The notes under the pieces are model-generated. The model worked only from the letters and a program-made list of their open reading frames with translations, did not search any database and was not told where the DNA came from. From assembly GCA_947652115.1 (NCBI GenBank), contig OX393563.1, positions 5,025,276 to 5,089,275 on the forward strand: DNA of 64,000 nt, written 5' to 3'. Source of the stretch: Blastomussa wellsi (Eukaryota > Cnidaria > Anthozoa > Scleractinia > Plerogyridae). The translations under genes and the position numbers were made by a program. Shown piece after piece: positions 1 to 12,482 of the stretch. Each line of letters opens with the position of its first letter. Position 1 is the first letter of the stretch.

Positions 1-366
1 CGCTTTATATTTGTATTCACATCCCATTTCCTCCAGCGAAATAACAATATTCCCCTAAATGATTATGATAAGAATCGAATTACATAATAAAAGTGTTACA
101 ACAGCCGTCTACTGTTCTCCCCTCCTCCCTTTATCTACAGTTGTTTTAGACGAAGACGTTTCCAAATAGCCTTTTATTGCCTTCTATTGACCTTAACTAA
201 AAAAACGCTTGAAACATTATTATAACAGCATAATAACTTATCTTTACAAGGCTAATAATGTGTAGACCTTTACACCCACAATTTTTGTTAAAATAATCTA
301 AAAGCTCATTGCTAAGACAGCTTTACGACTTTAGGCTCAAAGCAATTCACAAAATGAGTTTGTTAC

Positions 367-432
367 CATGGACAGCTGGGGTGGTTTCCTTTAAAGGATG
401 ATAGTGGTAATGATAGTGAGCTGTTTTATTAT
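367..432 (-). pseudogene. Gene A exon 11: orphaned His/Tyr exon
   Basis: Acceptor TTTTAG at 433-438, exon of 66 nt in phase 1 to 1, donor GTAACA. It encodes DNKTAHYHYHYHPLKE and ends AVHG. It is intact, but the preceding exon has no in-frame donor, so it may no longer be translated. Confidence 0.6.
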
Positions 433-727
433 CTAAAAACAAGAACAACGAAAAGTATAAAATGCCATTTTTTGATTAAATTCAATTGGAAGGCTTCGGC
501 TTCTGATGCCACGTCTACAAACCTAGAACTGAACAAAATGTCTTTATAAAAACCGTTATACCCATAGGCCGCGTTGCCCTTTGCTCAGGTATGTTAGCTT
601 ACACCCGTAGACACGTAAGTAAGGAAATCGTTTTTGGTAAAGCCAACGCAAAGCGCACTGCGTAGTACCAATCTTTATCACCCACGACCAAGGAGTGACG
701 ACTAGAGGCAAGGCAAGACAGATAATT

Positions 728-858
728 AACAATTATTGGACGAGGTTGAGCAAAATATCGTTATTTGTCAGTGGCGAGCAGATCAATTGTTAATAATTGA
801 TCTTTAAGACACTGACAAATCACGATATTTTGCGAAAGCCAAGTTCAATAATTGTTTT
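728..858. repeat. Inverted-repeat MITE-like element
   Basis: Arms CAAAATATCGTTATTTGTCAG and the complement CTGACAAATCACGATATTTTG, with outer AACAATTATTGGA and its complement. Lies in the gene A intron between exons 10 and 11. Confidence 0.5.
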
Positions 859-1076
859 TTCATTCGATCACTGAGAATGCTTTGCACAATTACCTTCGGG
901 AACTTTCAACCGTTTGCGTCGTTGATGAAGTAATAAAGACACAACCATAACTTCACATTCGATAATACGAGCCACTTTTTATCAAATTCTACTTCCTTTA
1001 GATAATGCCGAAGTACATGAAAGGAAAATTTCGTTTCCTTCTTTGTATTCCCGCTGTTTTTCGTTTTAGAGTCTAC

Positions 1077-1453
1077 TTAGGCGGTTCTCTGGAAAACAAG
1101 CCGCCATGTTTTTTTCCGGATTCCTGGTGACTGTGGAGGCGGAATGGACGGTGGCACGTGTGGTGGAGGAGAAGGAGATGCGGCTGGTGGTGGTAAGGCG
1201 GGTGGAGAAATAACGAAAGTTGAGGGTGGAGGGGGAGGGGGGCGAGAAGGAGGAGGGGGAGGAGGAGGAGGAGGAAATTGAGATGGAAGAGGACTAGGAA
1301 GGGAAGATGGAAAATGAGATGGAGGAAGAGGAGGGGGAGAAGAAGGAGGAGAAGGAGGAGGTTGTGGTGGTGGAGGACGTGGAGAGAAAGGAGTTGGTGG
1401 CCTGGGAGGAGCGAGAGGGAGGAGAGGAGGTAATGCGGCTGGTGGGGAAAGGC
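1077..1453 (-). pseudogene. Gene A exon 10: Pro-rich exon with lost splice donor
   Basis: It starts like B (GLSPPAALPPL after a CACAG acceptor) and contains long proline runs. After HVPPSIPPPQSP, B continues to SSQSG and a GTAAGA donor, while A switches to unrelated codons ending at a TAA. I find no GT in phase 1 between the divergence point and the stop, so it cannot join the downstream His exon in frame by a canonical splice. Confidence 0.65.
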
Positions 1454-4400
1454 CTGTGAACAAATTCAAAATAAAAAGTTACAGTAAATTTAAGGCCTAT
1501 AAATTGAAAGCTACATGCAAATGTGAAACAAACGCTTGATACAGAAGTGATGGTAGAACCAAATGTAATTGTTGCCTCGCCGCACGTTGGAATTAAAAGC
1601 ACGTTGATATACAAATAAAATTGTAGGCTTCAATAATCTGCCTACGTTTTGTAATAAGTGTATAAAATAATATCATCATCATCATCATCATCATCATCAA
1701 TCCTTATATTGCCCCCAGTGGGGCATGGGGCCGCATAAATTAATATACCATACTTGCTATTGTTGTTTACTATGCGCGTACGTATTTGGAAGAGCTCCTT
1801 GAGCTCACAAGACATTGCGTGGATAACTAATTGAATAACTGATTGATTGATTGATTGATTGATTGATCGATTGATTGATTGAAAGTAGCTAATTTCTAAA
1901 TAGTAAAATCATTTTAAGCAACCTTGTTTTGATGTCACTAACACATCCACGAAGTCAGAACAGCCAGCAATCACAGGCTCTGAAATACGTTGAACACCGT
2001 TTAGAAGGATTTTCCTTTTTCCTGTTGGGTCCTCAGCATTGAACGTCACGTGACTATGTAGCTCGGGTCTGTTTATTACGAGTTTGAGTTTAAAACCAGA
2101 TCCACTGACAAGATATGCCTCATGCTTGAGAGAGGAATGCAGCTTAAATGGACATCCAACGTTGTTGATAAAGTTCAACGCGACACACTTCTCTGAAACC
2201 AGGTGAATATTTCTATCGATTACTCTAACGTTTGCCTCGTCTAAGTGAAAGTTGTAAACTAAGATTATGATCAAGTAATAAGAATATTAAACCTGTTTGA
2301 TGATTTCAATGGCTGTTTTAAAAGTCCTACTATGACTTGAAAGTACCTCTTGCTTGAAACTATTTCTTTACTATTAATTAAAGTCTCATCGTGGTTGATT
2401 TTTGAAAGTAAACCGAAAATGTAGACTTCGAATATTCCCAGACAAATTGTTAAGCACTTTATGGAAGGTAGGCGACGAAGAGCTACTTAAACGTCGCCTA
2501 CTGTTGTTTTGACAGTGTTAGTCTGGTTATGATATGTACATGCGTATATTGTATTAATAGCAGGCCACGTACCAACATAAAATTAGTTTGTATAACTTAC
2601 AGTTCCCTAAGTCATCTCACTACAATGAAAGTACCGGGAGAGAGACTTACGTATACTTGGGATGGTTGGCGCCTCAGAGACTGAACCCCCGGCAGGAATT
2701 AAGGTGCCAGCAGTTTCCGTCGCAGGGCAAACTGGTATACAGCTAGGTAGGACAGGGGGTGGTGGAGGCGTTTTTGGAACCAAATGAGGGGGGTGAGGTA
2801 GGGGTTGGCCATTAATTTCAGAATGCTCTACTGGTCCAATGACATTTCTACAGTTCTTCAGCTTGTTGTCATTTTGTGGGATTGGATGAGCTAAAAAGGT
2901 ACATCGATCAAGAACATCTGGCTCGCCGTTGTAAAAGTCGAGAGCTAACTCAGTGCCATGACGAACTCGTTTCGAGGCTTCGCAGATATACCAGTCTTTG
3001 TGCATAGAGTTAAAGAGGAAATTACGAGTGTACCGCATAACAGAGTAAATACGGAATGAGCTGTCTTTATCTGTAAAACCAAAATCATTTCTTTAGTGAG
3101 AATTAAATGCTGCAAAGCAGTCCCTTTCTCGCCAATTTAGCAAGTCAGTCAGTCTTTTTAAACGGGAAAGAGGTGTCAAAACTATCATAAGTGCAGTCTA
3201 GATCTATTACTGTTCTTTCATTTATTAATAGTTGTTGGTTAATAATTTTAACTGCATATAGGTAGAGCTGATTTGAACCTAATCTTTTACGATTTGTATG
3301 CTAATTCCCTAAGAAGTTTACTTTGTTATGGTAACCATGTTTTGAAAAAAAGTTGAAATGTTCCTATCTCATCTCTAATGGTCTAATTTTGTTGTCAAAG
3401 ACTATTGTACTTGAAACTGTTGATTTTTGTATGCTGTCAGACATGACAAAGATGGAAATGGGTGTAATTTGAAAAACTTTGCAACATTTTTTCAAAGTTT
3501 TAAGCTATGCATTGAAAAAATCGCCCAAAAAATATTATAGTCTGCTGTCCCTCCAAACCTTTCATCTGAATTCATCTTGGTGAGTCTGTTGGAGCATTTT
3601 GTGCACAATAACAGACACAAAGCAGTGATTTTGGCAGAATTGACCCAAAAATCCCCGTGACAATGCCCCTCTGATGTATTTAAGAAATACAAGGAGTATC
3701 TTACCAAAAAGATCCGTTCCATCCCTCTTTCGCAAGAAAAAGTTGAAGTTCTTTTGCCTCAAGAAATAACCTGGCAAACATGCGGACTCAAAAGAGATGC
3801 TGTGTGTGAAATTCCCGTAAAGTGCAGGCACACGAGCGATGAATACGTGGCAGAATTGCTTCAAGAAGATTTTACCATTCATTGATCGCCAGCAATCATT
3901 TAGGGTAAAGTTCTCTTGCGTGTATGGATCATCGTAAGCATGGAACGTGTACATGGCATTTGCTACAACTAAAAATCAAGTGAATAAAATTATTTCAATT
4001 TTTTCCTTTACAATAATGTCACGAGGTAGAGTTTTATGACCTGCGAAATAGATCTCCAAAGAAGAAATAAACGTATGAAAGAGAGATCAAATCATTATAA
4101 TCATTAAAAAATCATTATAGCCGTTATCTAACCGATTATATATTATTGAAATAATATACCCAAGCACCTAGTAAGCACCCAAGCATCCAAAATCAGTGAA
4201 ATCGCACATCGTCGGTAGACAGGCCCCCATCATGGTTTTGTAGAAAATCTAGCCTTCGTTTGATGAAATATCTGATTTATGTTTGATATTCGTGCATTTT
4301 CTCGCAAATGGACGTAAGTGCCTTGACAAGCTTCAAAGGCAGGAAACACAATAGTCCATCTGTTGGCTGATTGAGGTTTACTATTGAATTTTAGAGAAGG

Positions 4401-7400
4401 CAATAACACTACCCTATTTTCAATTAGACTTACGTTTTGTTGCACCTCCCACTCTCCAGACCAGTGACCTAGCAAGAGTTTGGGCATCCTCTCCTGGTTT
4501 TGGAATAATAGTTAATTGTCTAATTGGAGAATACGACTCGGATTGACCACCTCCACCGCCTCCACTAACTACAGTGCTACCACTTCCAACAGTACCACCA
4601 GTTGCTGCGCCTGCAACTCCAGGCACAGAAACGGAAGCACCACCCACGGCGCCTCCAGCCGCCGCCCCAGCAGCCGCTCCTCCAGCTGCTGCACCACCTG
4701 TAGCGGCTGCACCACCTGCAGCAGTCCCGTCTATTGATCCTCCAGCTATAGATCCATTCCCTCCCGCTGCAGCGCTTACAGTTCCGACTCCCCCACCTGT
4801 CCCTCCACCGCCACCCCCTCCACCACCTCCTCCCCCAGCAGTACCTGCTGTTCCAACAGTTCCGGAAGTCCCGGACGTTCCTGCTGTACCAGCAGTGACA
4901 GCCCCAGCAGTACCACCTCCACCACCACCACCACCTCCACCACCACCCGCACTAACACTTCCAGCACCAGCTGCATTAGGAGGTAATTCTTCGCCGGGTC
5001 CTTCAATACCAGGACCAGACACATCTATCACACTTCCATTCTTAACAGTAATCTTAAATTTGTGCAAGCTGTCTCCATGTAAACTGTTGAAAGCGTCTTG
5101 AAGCGTTTCCGTCGTCATTTCTATAGCAGCTTTGGCTCCGGCTTTAGCTCCAGCAGATGCTCCAGCCGCCTTTCCTGCCAAGGCACCGGCTTTTGCTCCT
5201 GTTTTTGCTCCGCTTTTCATCGCCCATCTTGCGCCAAATGTTGAACCTGCCTTAGCACCGGCTCGTGCTGCTGCTTTTAGTAAATACGCTTGGTAAGTGA
5301 AATTTTGTGCTAGATAAAAGAAAATGAATGGACATGCATGACATAAAACATATAGATTGAATACGCTATGCTATCTTTCGGTCTGTACTTTTGTCCATAG
5401 CTATTTAACATTGATTACACAATTATTTCAACATTTCTTAGATGCACATACCTGGAGGAGTCGGTAATGTTGTCCATAGGAATTTGGAGGGTATTACTCT
5501 GTAAAATGTCCCGTCAGGTGTCTCTACGGCAACTTCTAGGTGATCATCTTGATGATCATCTTTCATTATAGCTTCCATGTAGTAATACTTGCCTTTCTTT
5601 AGATAGATGGGAAGAGATTTTTGGTTCGCAAACCTACGAATAAAAAAGATTGAGAAGTACCCAAACATTCCGAATTAAAACTAATCCCATTTCAGACGAA
5701 ACATCATATCCAGTTTCAAGCCGATAGTACCACCCCATTCTAAGCCCACGTAAAAGCATTTTCAAGAAATATAATGTCATCCGAGCTAGAGATACAAACA
5801 AACAAACAGACAGACAGACAGACAGGCACACTCACAATGAGTACATGCAGCTCACTCATTCAGTCAGTCAGGACCGCAGGACCTACCTAGAGCCCTGTTA
5901 CTTGGGGTCCCTGGAGCCCTAACTTAACAGACGGCTGTTTGAGGCCCAGCGTCCTGTAGCGTTTAGCCCCTTTGGGACACTGACCCGATGCTTTCCATAA
6001 CGGCATAGTTTTAACCATTTACCACCTTTCAGCAAGCACTCTAATGTCTTGTTGTAGTTTTACGACTGTGCATATTCTGGACCAGGGCAACAGTCACAAT
6101 TTGTTATCGAAAAAAGTAATAACTCATTAATAATTCATCAAGGTAAACCAAAGGAAATCAGAACCATGACTGTGGTTTGGAAATGTGATCTTTATTAGCA
6201 TAGAGTTTTAGGATTTTATTTGTTCGTTTTCTCCGTAGTTTTAGTTTTATTTGAGAAGATATATCAAAACGTTTTTCAATTTTCAACTCTCTTCTCGCTG
6301 GTTGGAAATATGATGAAACATTGTAACTCTAGCCGGTTTGATATATTACATTGGAATGTCACAAGTGAGCAATGCTCTTACCCGGTTAGGATATTACCTA
6401 TCGTACTCATACTGATACGTGGAAAATCCTCCATCTATTTCAGTGATCTTCGTCTTGGTGTCAGGTTTCTCATTGGTACTAATGAACAGTTCACTCCCAG
6501 CATCGGATGCTGAAAAACAGATCGTTAAACACACATACACAGTCCGCATTGAGTTGAAATCTCTTTCTAAAGAAAATTATCATCTGCCTTTTCACAACGT
6601 AAATAGAAATCCAAATCTGACTTACAAAGAAAGAAATAATGGTTTCCTGTCTGAAATGGACAAAAATACGTCCTTAGACGAGAACCAAAGAAGTCTGCCC
6701 ACTTGGAAGGCTGTTCAAAGTTTGGAACACACATTGAAAGGCTCGGCAGGTTTGGGTATCGCGGATCCATCAATAGAAATTTAACTCGTTTGTAATCTAT
6801 TCTGTCCCATCTTTCCAAGTATACGCCATGGGCTACTGAAATAGACAGAATGGTCTTATTAATCGAAGTCTAAGATAGTTTTCATGTATATACTGGAGGA
6901 TGGAAGCTTTTTGCTTTATGAAGTACATTTTTTATTTCATATACACAGATTACATTTATATGCCTCGAAGGTAAACAATATTTAACCCACAGATTAATTT
7001 TCCCGTTCTTTCGTTTGGACAAAACACATCACCAAGTATACCAAATAATCACAGTACTTACAGTTACAAGGTGCTTCCTGTCTGCCAAATGTTCGCCGCA
7101 GCCTCGCCAACCCACGTTTGCCTTGAATATCCGCATGAAGGAATTACTTGTTGTTAGGTTTTATTTGAAGCAAGTAACACATTTTGTCTCTTCTGGTAAA
7201 GAAAACCTTGCTTCGCGACTTAATAATTATTATTCAGCGTTGCGGCGTTCTCATGTAATCTACACACTAATGTGAAAGACGAAACTTTGACTGAATATTT
7301 TTCAAGTTATTTGACTGAAAACTTAGTCGTCAAATAGATATGCGTTTGACCCGGAAGAGTCTGACGTTTCTATGGTAACAATTTTGAATTCAAACACGGC

Positions 7401-8039
7401 TAATTCTTTTTACAGGTTTAAAAAATCTTCAAAATTTCAAGTAAACATTCCCAAACTCCCATTCATCGCGCTAGTAATTATAGAACACAAAAGGAAAGAA
7501 CGTTTAAATCATTATGAATCTACATGATTCTGATTTATAGTGGTGCAAAAAGCGGGTGAACACATTATTGTTCCAACAATGAACCACACAATGGAGACGT
7601 TAAAACTCTTGTCGTGAATTCAACTGATAGTCAAGTTTTAAGGCCTTTTTATAACCTGAAAATAAGTCCTCTATAAAACATATCATGTTCCTAGCAGAAA
7701 ACACTTTTTCTATTTTTTTAAACTTAAGTGGGTGGTGAATGGCACCTGTCAAGGCCCAAACAAAGTTAAGAATATGCATGAAATAACGACGGCCTCAGAA
7801 TCTCAAAAAGTATCCATGTTCGAAATACAGTGAGTCAAGGAGTTTTGGAAGGGTTTTTGGATGTTTATAGAATTATACATTTCTAGGATAAGAATGGACC
7901 ATTTTAAAGTAAGCCTGACGCGAAAGTCACACCTACCTCCAACTTTCCATTTGTTGTTTTGTTTACCACCTTTTGAAAGTGACACCAATAACAAAGCGTA
8001 TAGTTTCCAGTACACAAAAATTGTTGAATACTTCATCAT
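1077..8039 (-). CDS. Gene A: PA14 / silk-like / AbfB / Pro-rich secreted protein, apparently 3'-truncated
   Basis: Exons by splice sites and phase, 5' to 3': 7937-8039, 7062-7121, 6626-6835, 6398-6509, 5452-5633, 4434-5309, 3705-3962, 2651-3070, 1923-2192, 1077-1453. They join in frame to 955 aa plus stop. Residues 1-34 are a signal peptide starting MMKYSTIFVYW. Residues 35-54 carry a dibasic site (LRR before TFG), about 55-222 a PA14 domain, 223-514 an Ala/Gly-rich segment, 515-830 the AbfB-like and trefoil-like region, and the rest is Pro-rich. The start is the first of two adjacent ATGs, conserved in gene B. All exons but the last match B closely. The last exon diverges after about 1135, has no usable phase-1 donor and ends at a TAA (1077-1079). 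His exon 11 is still present upstream at 367-432, so this copy looks truncated or is becoming a pseudogene. Extracellular location is inferred. Confidence 0.75.
1672..1699. repeat. ATC microsatellite
   Basis: About nine trinucleotide units in the gene A intron between exons 9 and 10; a GATT array lies nearby at 1840-1882. Confidence 0.9.
1923..3962 (-). other. AbfB-like / beta-trefoil exons of gene A
   Basis: Exons 3705-3962, 2651-3070 and 1923-2192. The hallmark is SISFESACLPGYFLRQKNF followed by LRKRDGTDLF and the strand DSSFRIYS, matching the AbfB repeat (SFxSxxxPGYxLR then DGSxLF then SFRV). Exon 8 adds FLFNSMHKDWYICE, and exon 9 LHSSLKHEAYLVSGSGFKLK, which have the same spacing and may be further trefoil lobes. 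A Pro-rich linker with CIPVC lies at the end of exon 8. Confidence 0.65.
4434..5309 (-). other. Silk-like Ala/Gly/Lys and poly-Gly exon of gene A
   Basis: 292 codons, phase 1 to 1. It opens with AQNFTYQAYLLKAAARAGAK, then repeats of the AGAKAG type, a short ordered segment (LQDAFNSLHGD; KFKITVKNGSVIDV), then Gly-rich sequence with two runs of about a dozen Gly and GTAGTSGTSGT-type blocks. It ends in an ordered tail (IRQLTIIPKPGEDAQTLARS). The balance of simple repeat and conserved caps suggests an elastic or self-assembling spacer; this is inference. Confidence 0.75.
5452..6835 (-). other. PA14 domain exons of gene A
   Basis: Exons 6626-6835, 6398-6509 and 5452-5633. Recognisable PA14 motifs are FFGSRLRTYF followed by FQTGNHYFFL, then SSDAGSELFISTNEKPD across the next splice junction, and LPIYLKKGKYYYMEAIMKD with the HLEVAVETPDG strand in the third exon. 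The sheet is split at phases 1 and 2, exactly as in B and C. The variant RTYFCPF has a Cys where C has Val. Confidence 0.8.
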
Positions 8040-8520
8040 GAGTGGCTAGTGGCTGGGCAAGAAACTGTACCTTGTAATTAAGGAATTGATGCACTTTCTT
8101 TGTCATCTTTTACATCAGTGTGAAGCAGATAGGACACCTGCTACGAGAAACAATCGAAAATGGTATTCAAAACGGGTCACGTAACTCTTGAGCTATTTTT
8201 TGACACGTCAAATTGGCATGGGTACTGTGTTTGAAAAATTACCTTACAGCTAAACTATATCTGACGTCTTCTTGTTTTGTAATGGAAACCTTTTGGACCA
8301 GAGTGAACCAGCCTCCTTGAGTGACGGTGCTTACAGTTCGTCTTTGTGGTTGTATACTCAAAAACTTTGCGATTGACGGTTCCTGGAGGGTTTCTTTGAC
8401 ACGGATTGTGTTCAAGTCCACTGCTGGTGTGGATTCATGTTCTAGGTAATTCATTATAGTGATGCGGTAACATTCATGCGACATGCTACTTATTTTCATT
8501 GTCCTTTGACGCCAGCGCGG
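8040..8520 (-). promoter_or_regulatory. 5' flank of gene A, shared with gene B
   Basis: This stretch upstream of the gene A start is repeated upstream of gene B (about 27726-28290), apart from a small palindromic insertion in B at 27904-27990. It must contain the 5' UTR and probably the promoter. No clear TATA box was identified. It also holds an 86-codon minus ORF (8239-8499) that carries an in-frame stop in the B copy. Confidence 0.4.
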
Positions 8521-10321
8521 GAAAAATGATCAAATATTATATAGCAACTGACGACTTTCTTCAGTAAGAGAATAACATCGGTAATTTTAAAGTTTTGTTA
8601 TCTATGAAAAATATATTTCAATCAATTGTTGCTTTTGCCCATACAGTCCTCATTGTTAGTGACAGGTTTTTGTAGTTTTGTTGGTATCTCTTATCTCAAA
8701 TGAGTGTTTTAGCTTGCCAAGTGTCAGAAAGGAGATACACATGTTCTCCTTTGATCTCAATTTTTAATAGTTTAATCTTCAAAAATGCAAGCATTCGCTA
8801 GAACTAGGAAAATCAATATCATTTCTATGTATGTGACAGGGCAATAATAAATATAATGGGATCGTTAACAGTTTCAATCTTCACGGAACGATTGCCTCAA
8901 TTAGCACTAGAATTTGATCATCATCAACAACTAATCCTCTTCGCCCCATGGGTAGCATAGGGCGTCCAGTATTTCCTTCCACTTCTGACGATCTTGAGTT
9001 TCTCTTTTCGCCTCGCTCTAACTCATGTTCATCTCCATCAGTTCCTTCTGGCTGCTTCTGCGCCAAGGCGTTTCCATGTGCCTTGCGGATTGTAGTTCAT
9101 CGCATGGCGCGTTATGCTCCTCTCACTCCGCCTTAGTGTATGCATGACAATCCGTTTCTAGCGTATTCTCTTTGTGGTGATGTTGATAAGCTTTTGAACA
9201 GTTTTTATCCATAAATCTCTGTTGGTGATAACTTCAAGAAATTATATCTTCAGATTCTCCACAGCCTGCTATATACGCAATAAATCTTCCAGTGCCACTC
9301 TCCCGTATTTAGCTATAGGTGCTCTGCGAAATAATTCCAATTTAGGTCCACGTTGATACTAAAACAACTAACATGGATAAGAAATATAAGCACCGGCGTG
9401 GTCGCACCCAATAATCTTTAACTGGAAAGTGTCACGTGACGAGCTGCAAATAAAGTTTAGAGAATTCGCTAATTCGTTAAGGGGTCGTGAATGGTGCCTC
9501 GCAAAATTAGGCTTCTGCTCGGAATTCTCGCCAAAATGTTGGCGGCTGCTCGCATATTTTTATGAGGGCACTGTCAAAGGGGTTTTGGTGTTTTCAGCTT
9601 CACTCATTGCTAAAATCATTACCTGGTACCTTTTATCGTGCTCAAAATGCTCTTGATGGACGAACAGGAAGATATCAAATGGATTGTGGCTCAGAGAGCA
9701 AACCATAATGAATTTCTGGTGATATTTTCAAGGAATGGCTCTATAAATTGTAAAAACTGGCTAGTTTGTTCAAATTTCAATCCACTTCCATCCTTGACAT
9801 GCTAAGTGATAGGTGGCAGTTAACGGTTTCAGTGAAGTGATATAGTCCTATCAGTCCTAGGTAACAAAACGACACTATTAATTTTGGGTTTCCATTGATG
9901 CAAGAACATATTTCAGCAGTTTCAAATGACGCCAAAATACCTTGACAGTGTCCCTTTAAGTGCTCGCGCGCATGCTCGGCTTTTTAGTGGTTTAGAGTTT
10001 TTGCCAAGTGCTCGTTGCTCGCAAGGCTAATTTGTGGCAATGCTCCTGCTGGAAAAGAAAAACGCTCTGCTCGCATGCTCGAAAATGCCAGCAAAAACCA
10101 TCGATACCCCTTCGCTTATCATTTTAAATAACAAAGATTACCAGTTCAGGAGATATTCGAGTACATTTGTTTAGTCAAATTACCCGCTGTGAACCTTCAT
10201 CGATCATTTCTCTCAGCAGGTGGCCTCTTTAGTCCAGCCGTGTGGCATCCCTGAATTACTAAAATGAATCACTAAAACTTGCTGTTATCGTGGTAATGCT
10301 TTCTTTTTAACAGCTCTAAAA
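8521..10321. other. Intergenic, no gene seen
   Basis: Short ORFs only, overlapping on both strands around 8881-9136 with no domain signal. About 9960-10130 repeats GCTCG motifs. No confident gene. Confidence 0.5.
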
Positions 10322-10684
10322 ATGAGGAATTTAATCGTTGCTGTGCACGCTTTGTTTACAGCACAATTTTCCGAAGGTGGGGCTGTTACTACCATTAAGA
10401 GAGGTAGGTTTTCATTCTACACATCGAATGTTTAAAAAATAAGAACGTTTATCTATATTTGTCGTTAATCATGAAAATAGGTTATTGGCTAAATGAAAAA
10501 CAACCGCTGTCGTGAAGTTAGATTTTTAATTTATTTAGTTCTGTTAATTTCAGGATTTTTAATTTCAAGTAAATGGCAATCAATCGATAAAATGAAAAAT
10601 AAACTGCCCAGCTTAATGAGTCGAACTGTGCTCTCGTTCGAATCTCTCTGTTCGTCGACGTTTTCGCCCTATACCCCACTATAA
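10322..10684 (+). CDS. Candidate two-exon small secreted peptide gene, divergent from gene A
   Basis: Exon 1 (10322-10403) has an ATG, a signal-peptide-like start (MRNLIVAVHALFTAQF) and ends TTIKR in phase 1 before GTAGGT. Exon 2 (10554-10684) follows a good acceptor (TTAATTTCAG) and runs GFLISSKWQSIDKMK to a TAA. Joined length is 70 aa. The KR-G junction would suit prohormone or propeptide cleavage. The matching region near 28685-28729 keeps the donor and the TTIRR end but lacks the ATG. No known family. It could be chance reading of duplicated non-coding DNA. Confidence 0.28.
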
Positions 10685-11474
10685 AGGAGGCTTTTTACAA
10701 TCCTTTCTTGGCTTAAAGAACCAGACATGGGGACGACTGTCTTTCTGTCGTTTCTGGGCGCTTTTTAATTAGGGTTAAACTGATGTATACCTGCCTGGTT
10801 AGGATCATATTGAACACAACGTGATAAATAAGTTGATATTTGGTAATTAAACAAATGAATCTGGTGAAGCCAGATGAATCGGCAACGCAAATGTTTAAGT
10901 CCCGAATTTATCTGCCAATAATGTTTTCATATTTAACTTCAAAATGGGAATTTGTATAGGTAATCATACGGTTTCGAGGGCGAGTGCAAATTAATTCCAA
11001 ATTGAACGAGAAAAACCGTATGATTACTTATTAATAATTATACATGAAAAAATTTTTCGAGAGAAAGTGAGAATCTTATTGCACACAGGAAGTGAGCATT
11101 TGACGCGTATTCGCTGATTGGTTAATGAAGATCAGTCGATAACGCTCAACAAGATATTCAAGAGTTTTTTAACCAAGCCTAAAAGCGCGGCCTTGCATTT
11201 TTTGTTGTTTTTCTAAGCCTGCGAGCATATGGAAAAAACCCATAACCTGGTCAGCGGTCAACTTCAAAAAAATACGTCACCTCGATGAGCTGTACACCTG
11301 AGCCCTCGATATGATCATGTGATACTGGTCAGCGGATACCTTGTTTTGACAGCTGTCAGTTGACCATAATATGGATCTTCAATACTAAGGATAACCAAGG
11401 CGAGCTACATGTTACCTCTTTTTGCACTGAATTACCTCTGTTCTGCACTGTGTTAACTAAAAACTGCATTTCTC

Positions 11475-11935
11475 TTAACCAATCAGAATGGAGAAATTTT
11501 TTCATATTGCGCCTCAATTTTCAAAATAAATGCGGTTTTTGAACGACATTTTCTTGTTTAAAGTGTCCGCTATTGATTCGGCTTCAGTCGAGTTGCACTG
11601 AGAGGGCTGGATCGAGAGAGAAAATCACGTCATCTACTCACTAGTTTATTTTTACAATGTGTGAACCCAGCTGGTTCGTATACAGCACGAGCTTTTAGAA
11701 GTAAGTTGCTGTTCTGCATACCAAATATTAATTATCTGGGTTCACACAGTAAAAAATAAAACTGGTGAGTAGATGACGCCATTTTCTCTCTCGATCGAGC
11801 TTTCTCAATGCAATTCGACTTAAGCCGAATCTGGTAATGGCGGACAGTTTAAACAAGAAATCGTCGTTTAAAAAACGGACTTATTTTGACAATTGAGGCT
11901 CAATGACTGGCATGGTGCATTCTTGCCAATTATAA
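11475..11935. mobile_element. Long-arm palindromic MITE, copy 1
   Basis: Two arms of roughly 200 bp are reverse complements around a short centre. They contain GATTCGGCTTCAGTCGAGTT, GAGAGAGAAAATCACGTCAT and the matching right arm with TGACGCCATTTTCTCTCTCG. A second copy lies at 46500-46830. Confidence 0.7.
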
Positions 11936-12140
11936 AATCGTTATCGAAAGACAACAAGCGTAATAGCACTTAAAGTGAAATTACTATGCCTCAGTTACAC
12001 TTTGGTAACCCTGTGAATTTCACGTATAAATCTACAAATCAATGTTCCTACTTCGACTCAGAGGCTAAGCATCATGCATGGTGTACTACGTAATCAAAAC
12101 AACCTTTCCGTTATTTGTTTTCGGCCTAGATCCCATCTAT

Positions 12141-12146
12141 TTTATT
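12141..12146 (-). terminator. Candidate polyadenylation signal of gene B
   Basis: AATAAA on the minus strand, 337 bp past the gene B stop codon. Position is plausible but there is no transcript evidence. Confidence 0.3.
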
Positions 12147-12482
12147 CAAGTTTTTGTAAAGTCATGTCTAGTTTATTGAAAACACATTTTGTGTTATTGT
12201 GAAGATTTCTTGTCCAAAATATTGTACTCCAGTCCAATGCATTATTGTTTACTCTCTGCCAGTTATTTATCTTTTGTTAATTCCATAAGATCCCAGTCTA
12301 TCCCTTTCTATTCTATTACATTCTATAATTAAAGCAATGATGCAAATGGCCTGTCCTTTACGTTCTATGTCGTTGTATCTGCCAGAAGCTCCTACTCTTT
12401 GTCTTCTGATTGTGTGAAATGAGAATTATACTTCTTTGCAGTTCAGCATTGCAGCCTTGCAGAAATATAGTTAGGTTTCCTA

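Larger units (their letters stand above)
10685..12482. other. Intergenic between the 5' side of gene A and the 3' end of gene B
   Basis: Contains a small inverted repeat at 10959-11028 (GGTAATCATACGGTTT arms), a long-arm MITE at about 11475-11935 and the candidate poly(A) signal of gene B. No coding exon recognised. Confidence 0.5.

Noticed and set aside
4574..5101. Long plus-strand proline-rich ORF (also 19341-20039 and 36246-36992)
   Set aside because: It is the antisense of the Gly-rich exon 6 of genes A, B and C. Gly codons read backward give Pro. The minus strand has splice sites and conserved caps, the plus strand has neither.
8881..9136. Overlapping short ORFs on both strands, possibly LINE-derived
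   Set aside because: No reverse transcriptase motif and frames too short to support a call.
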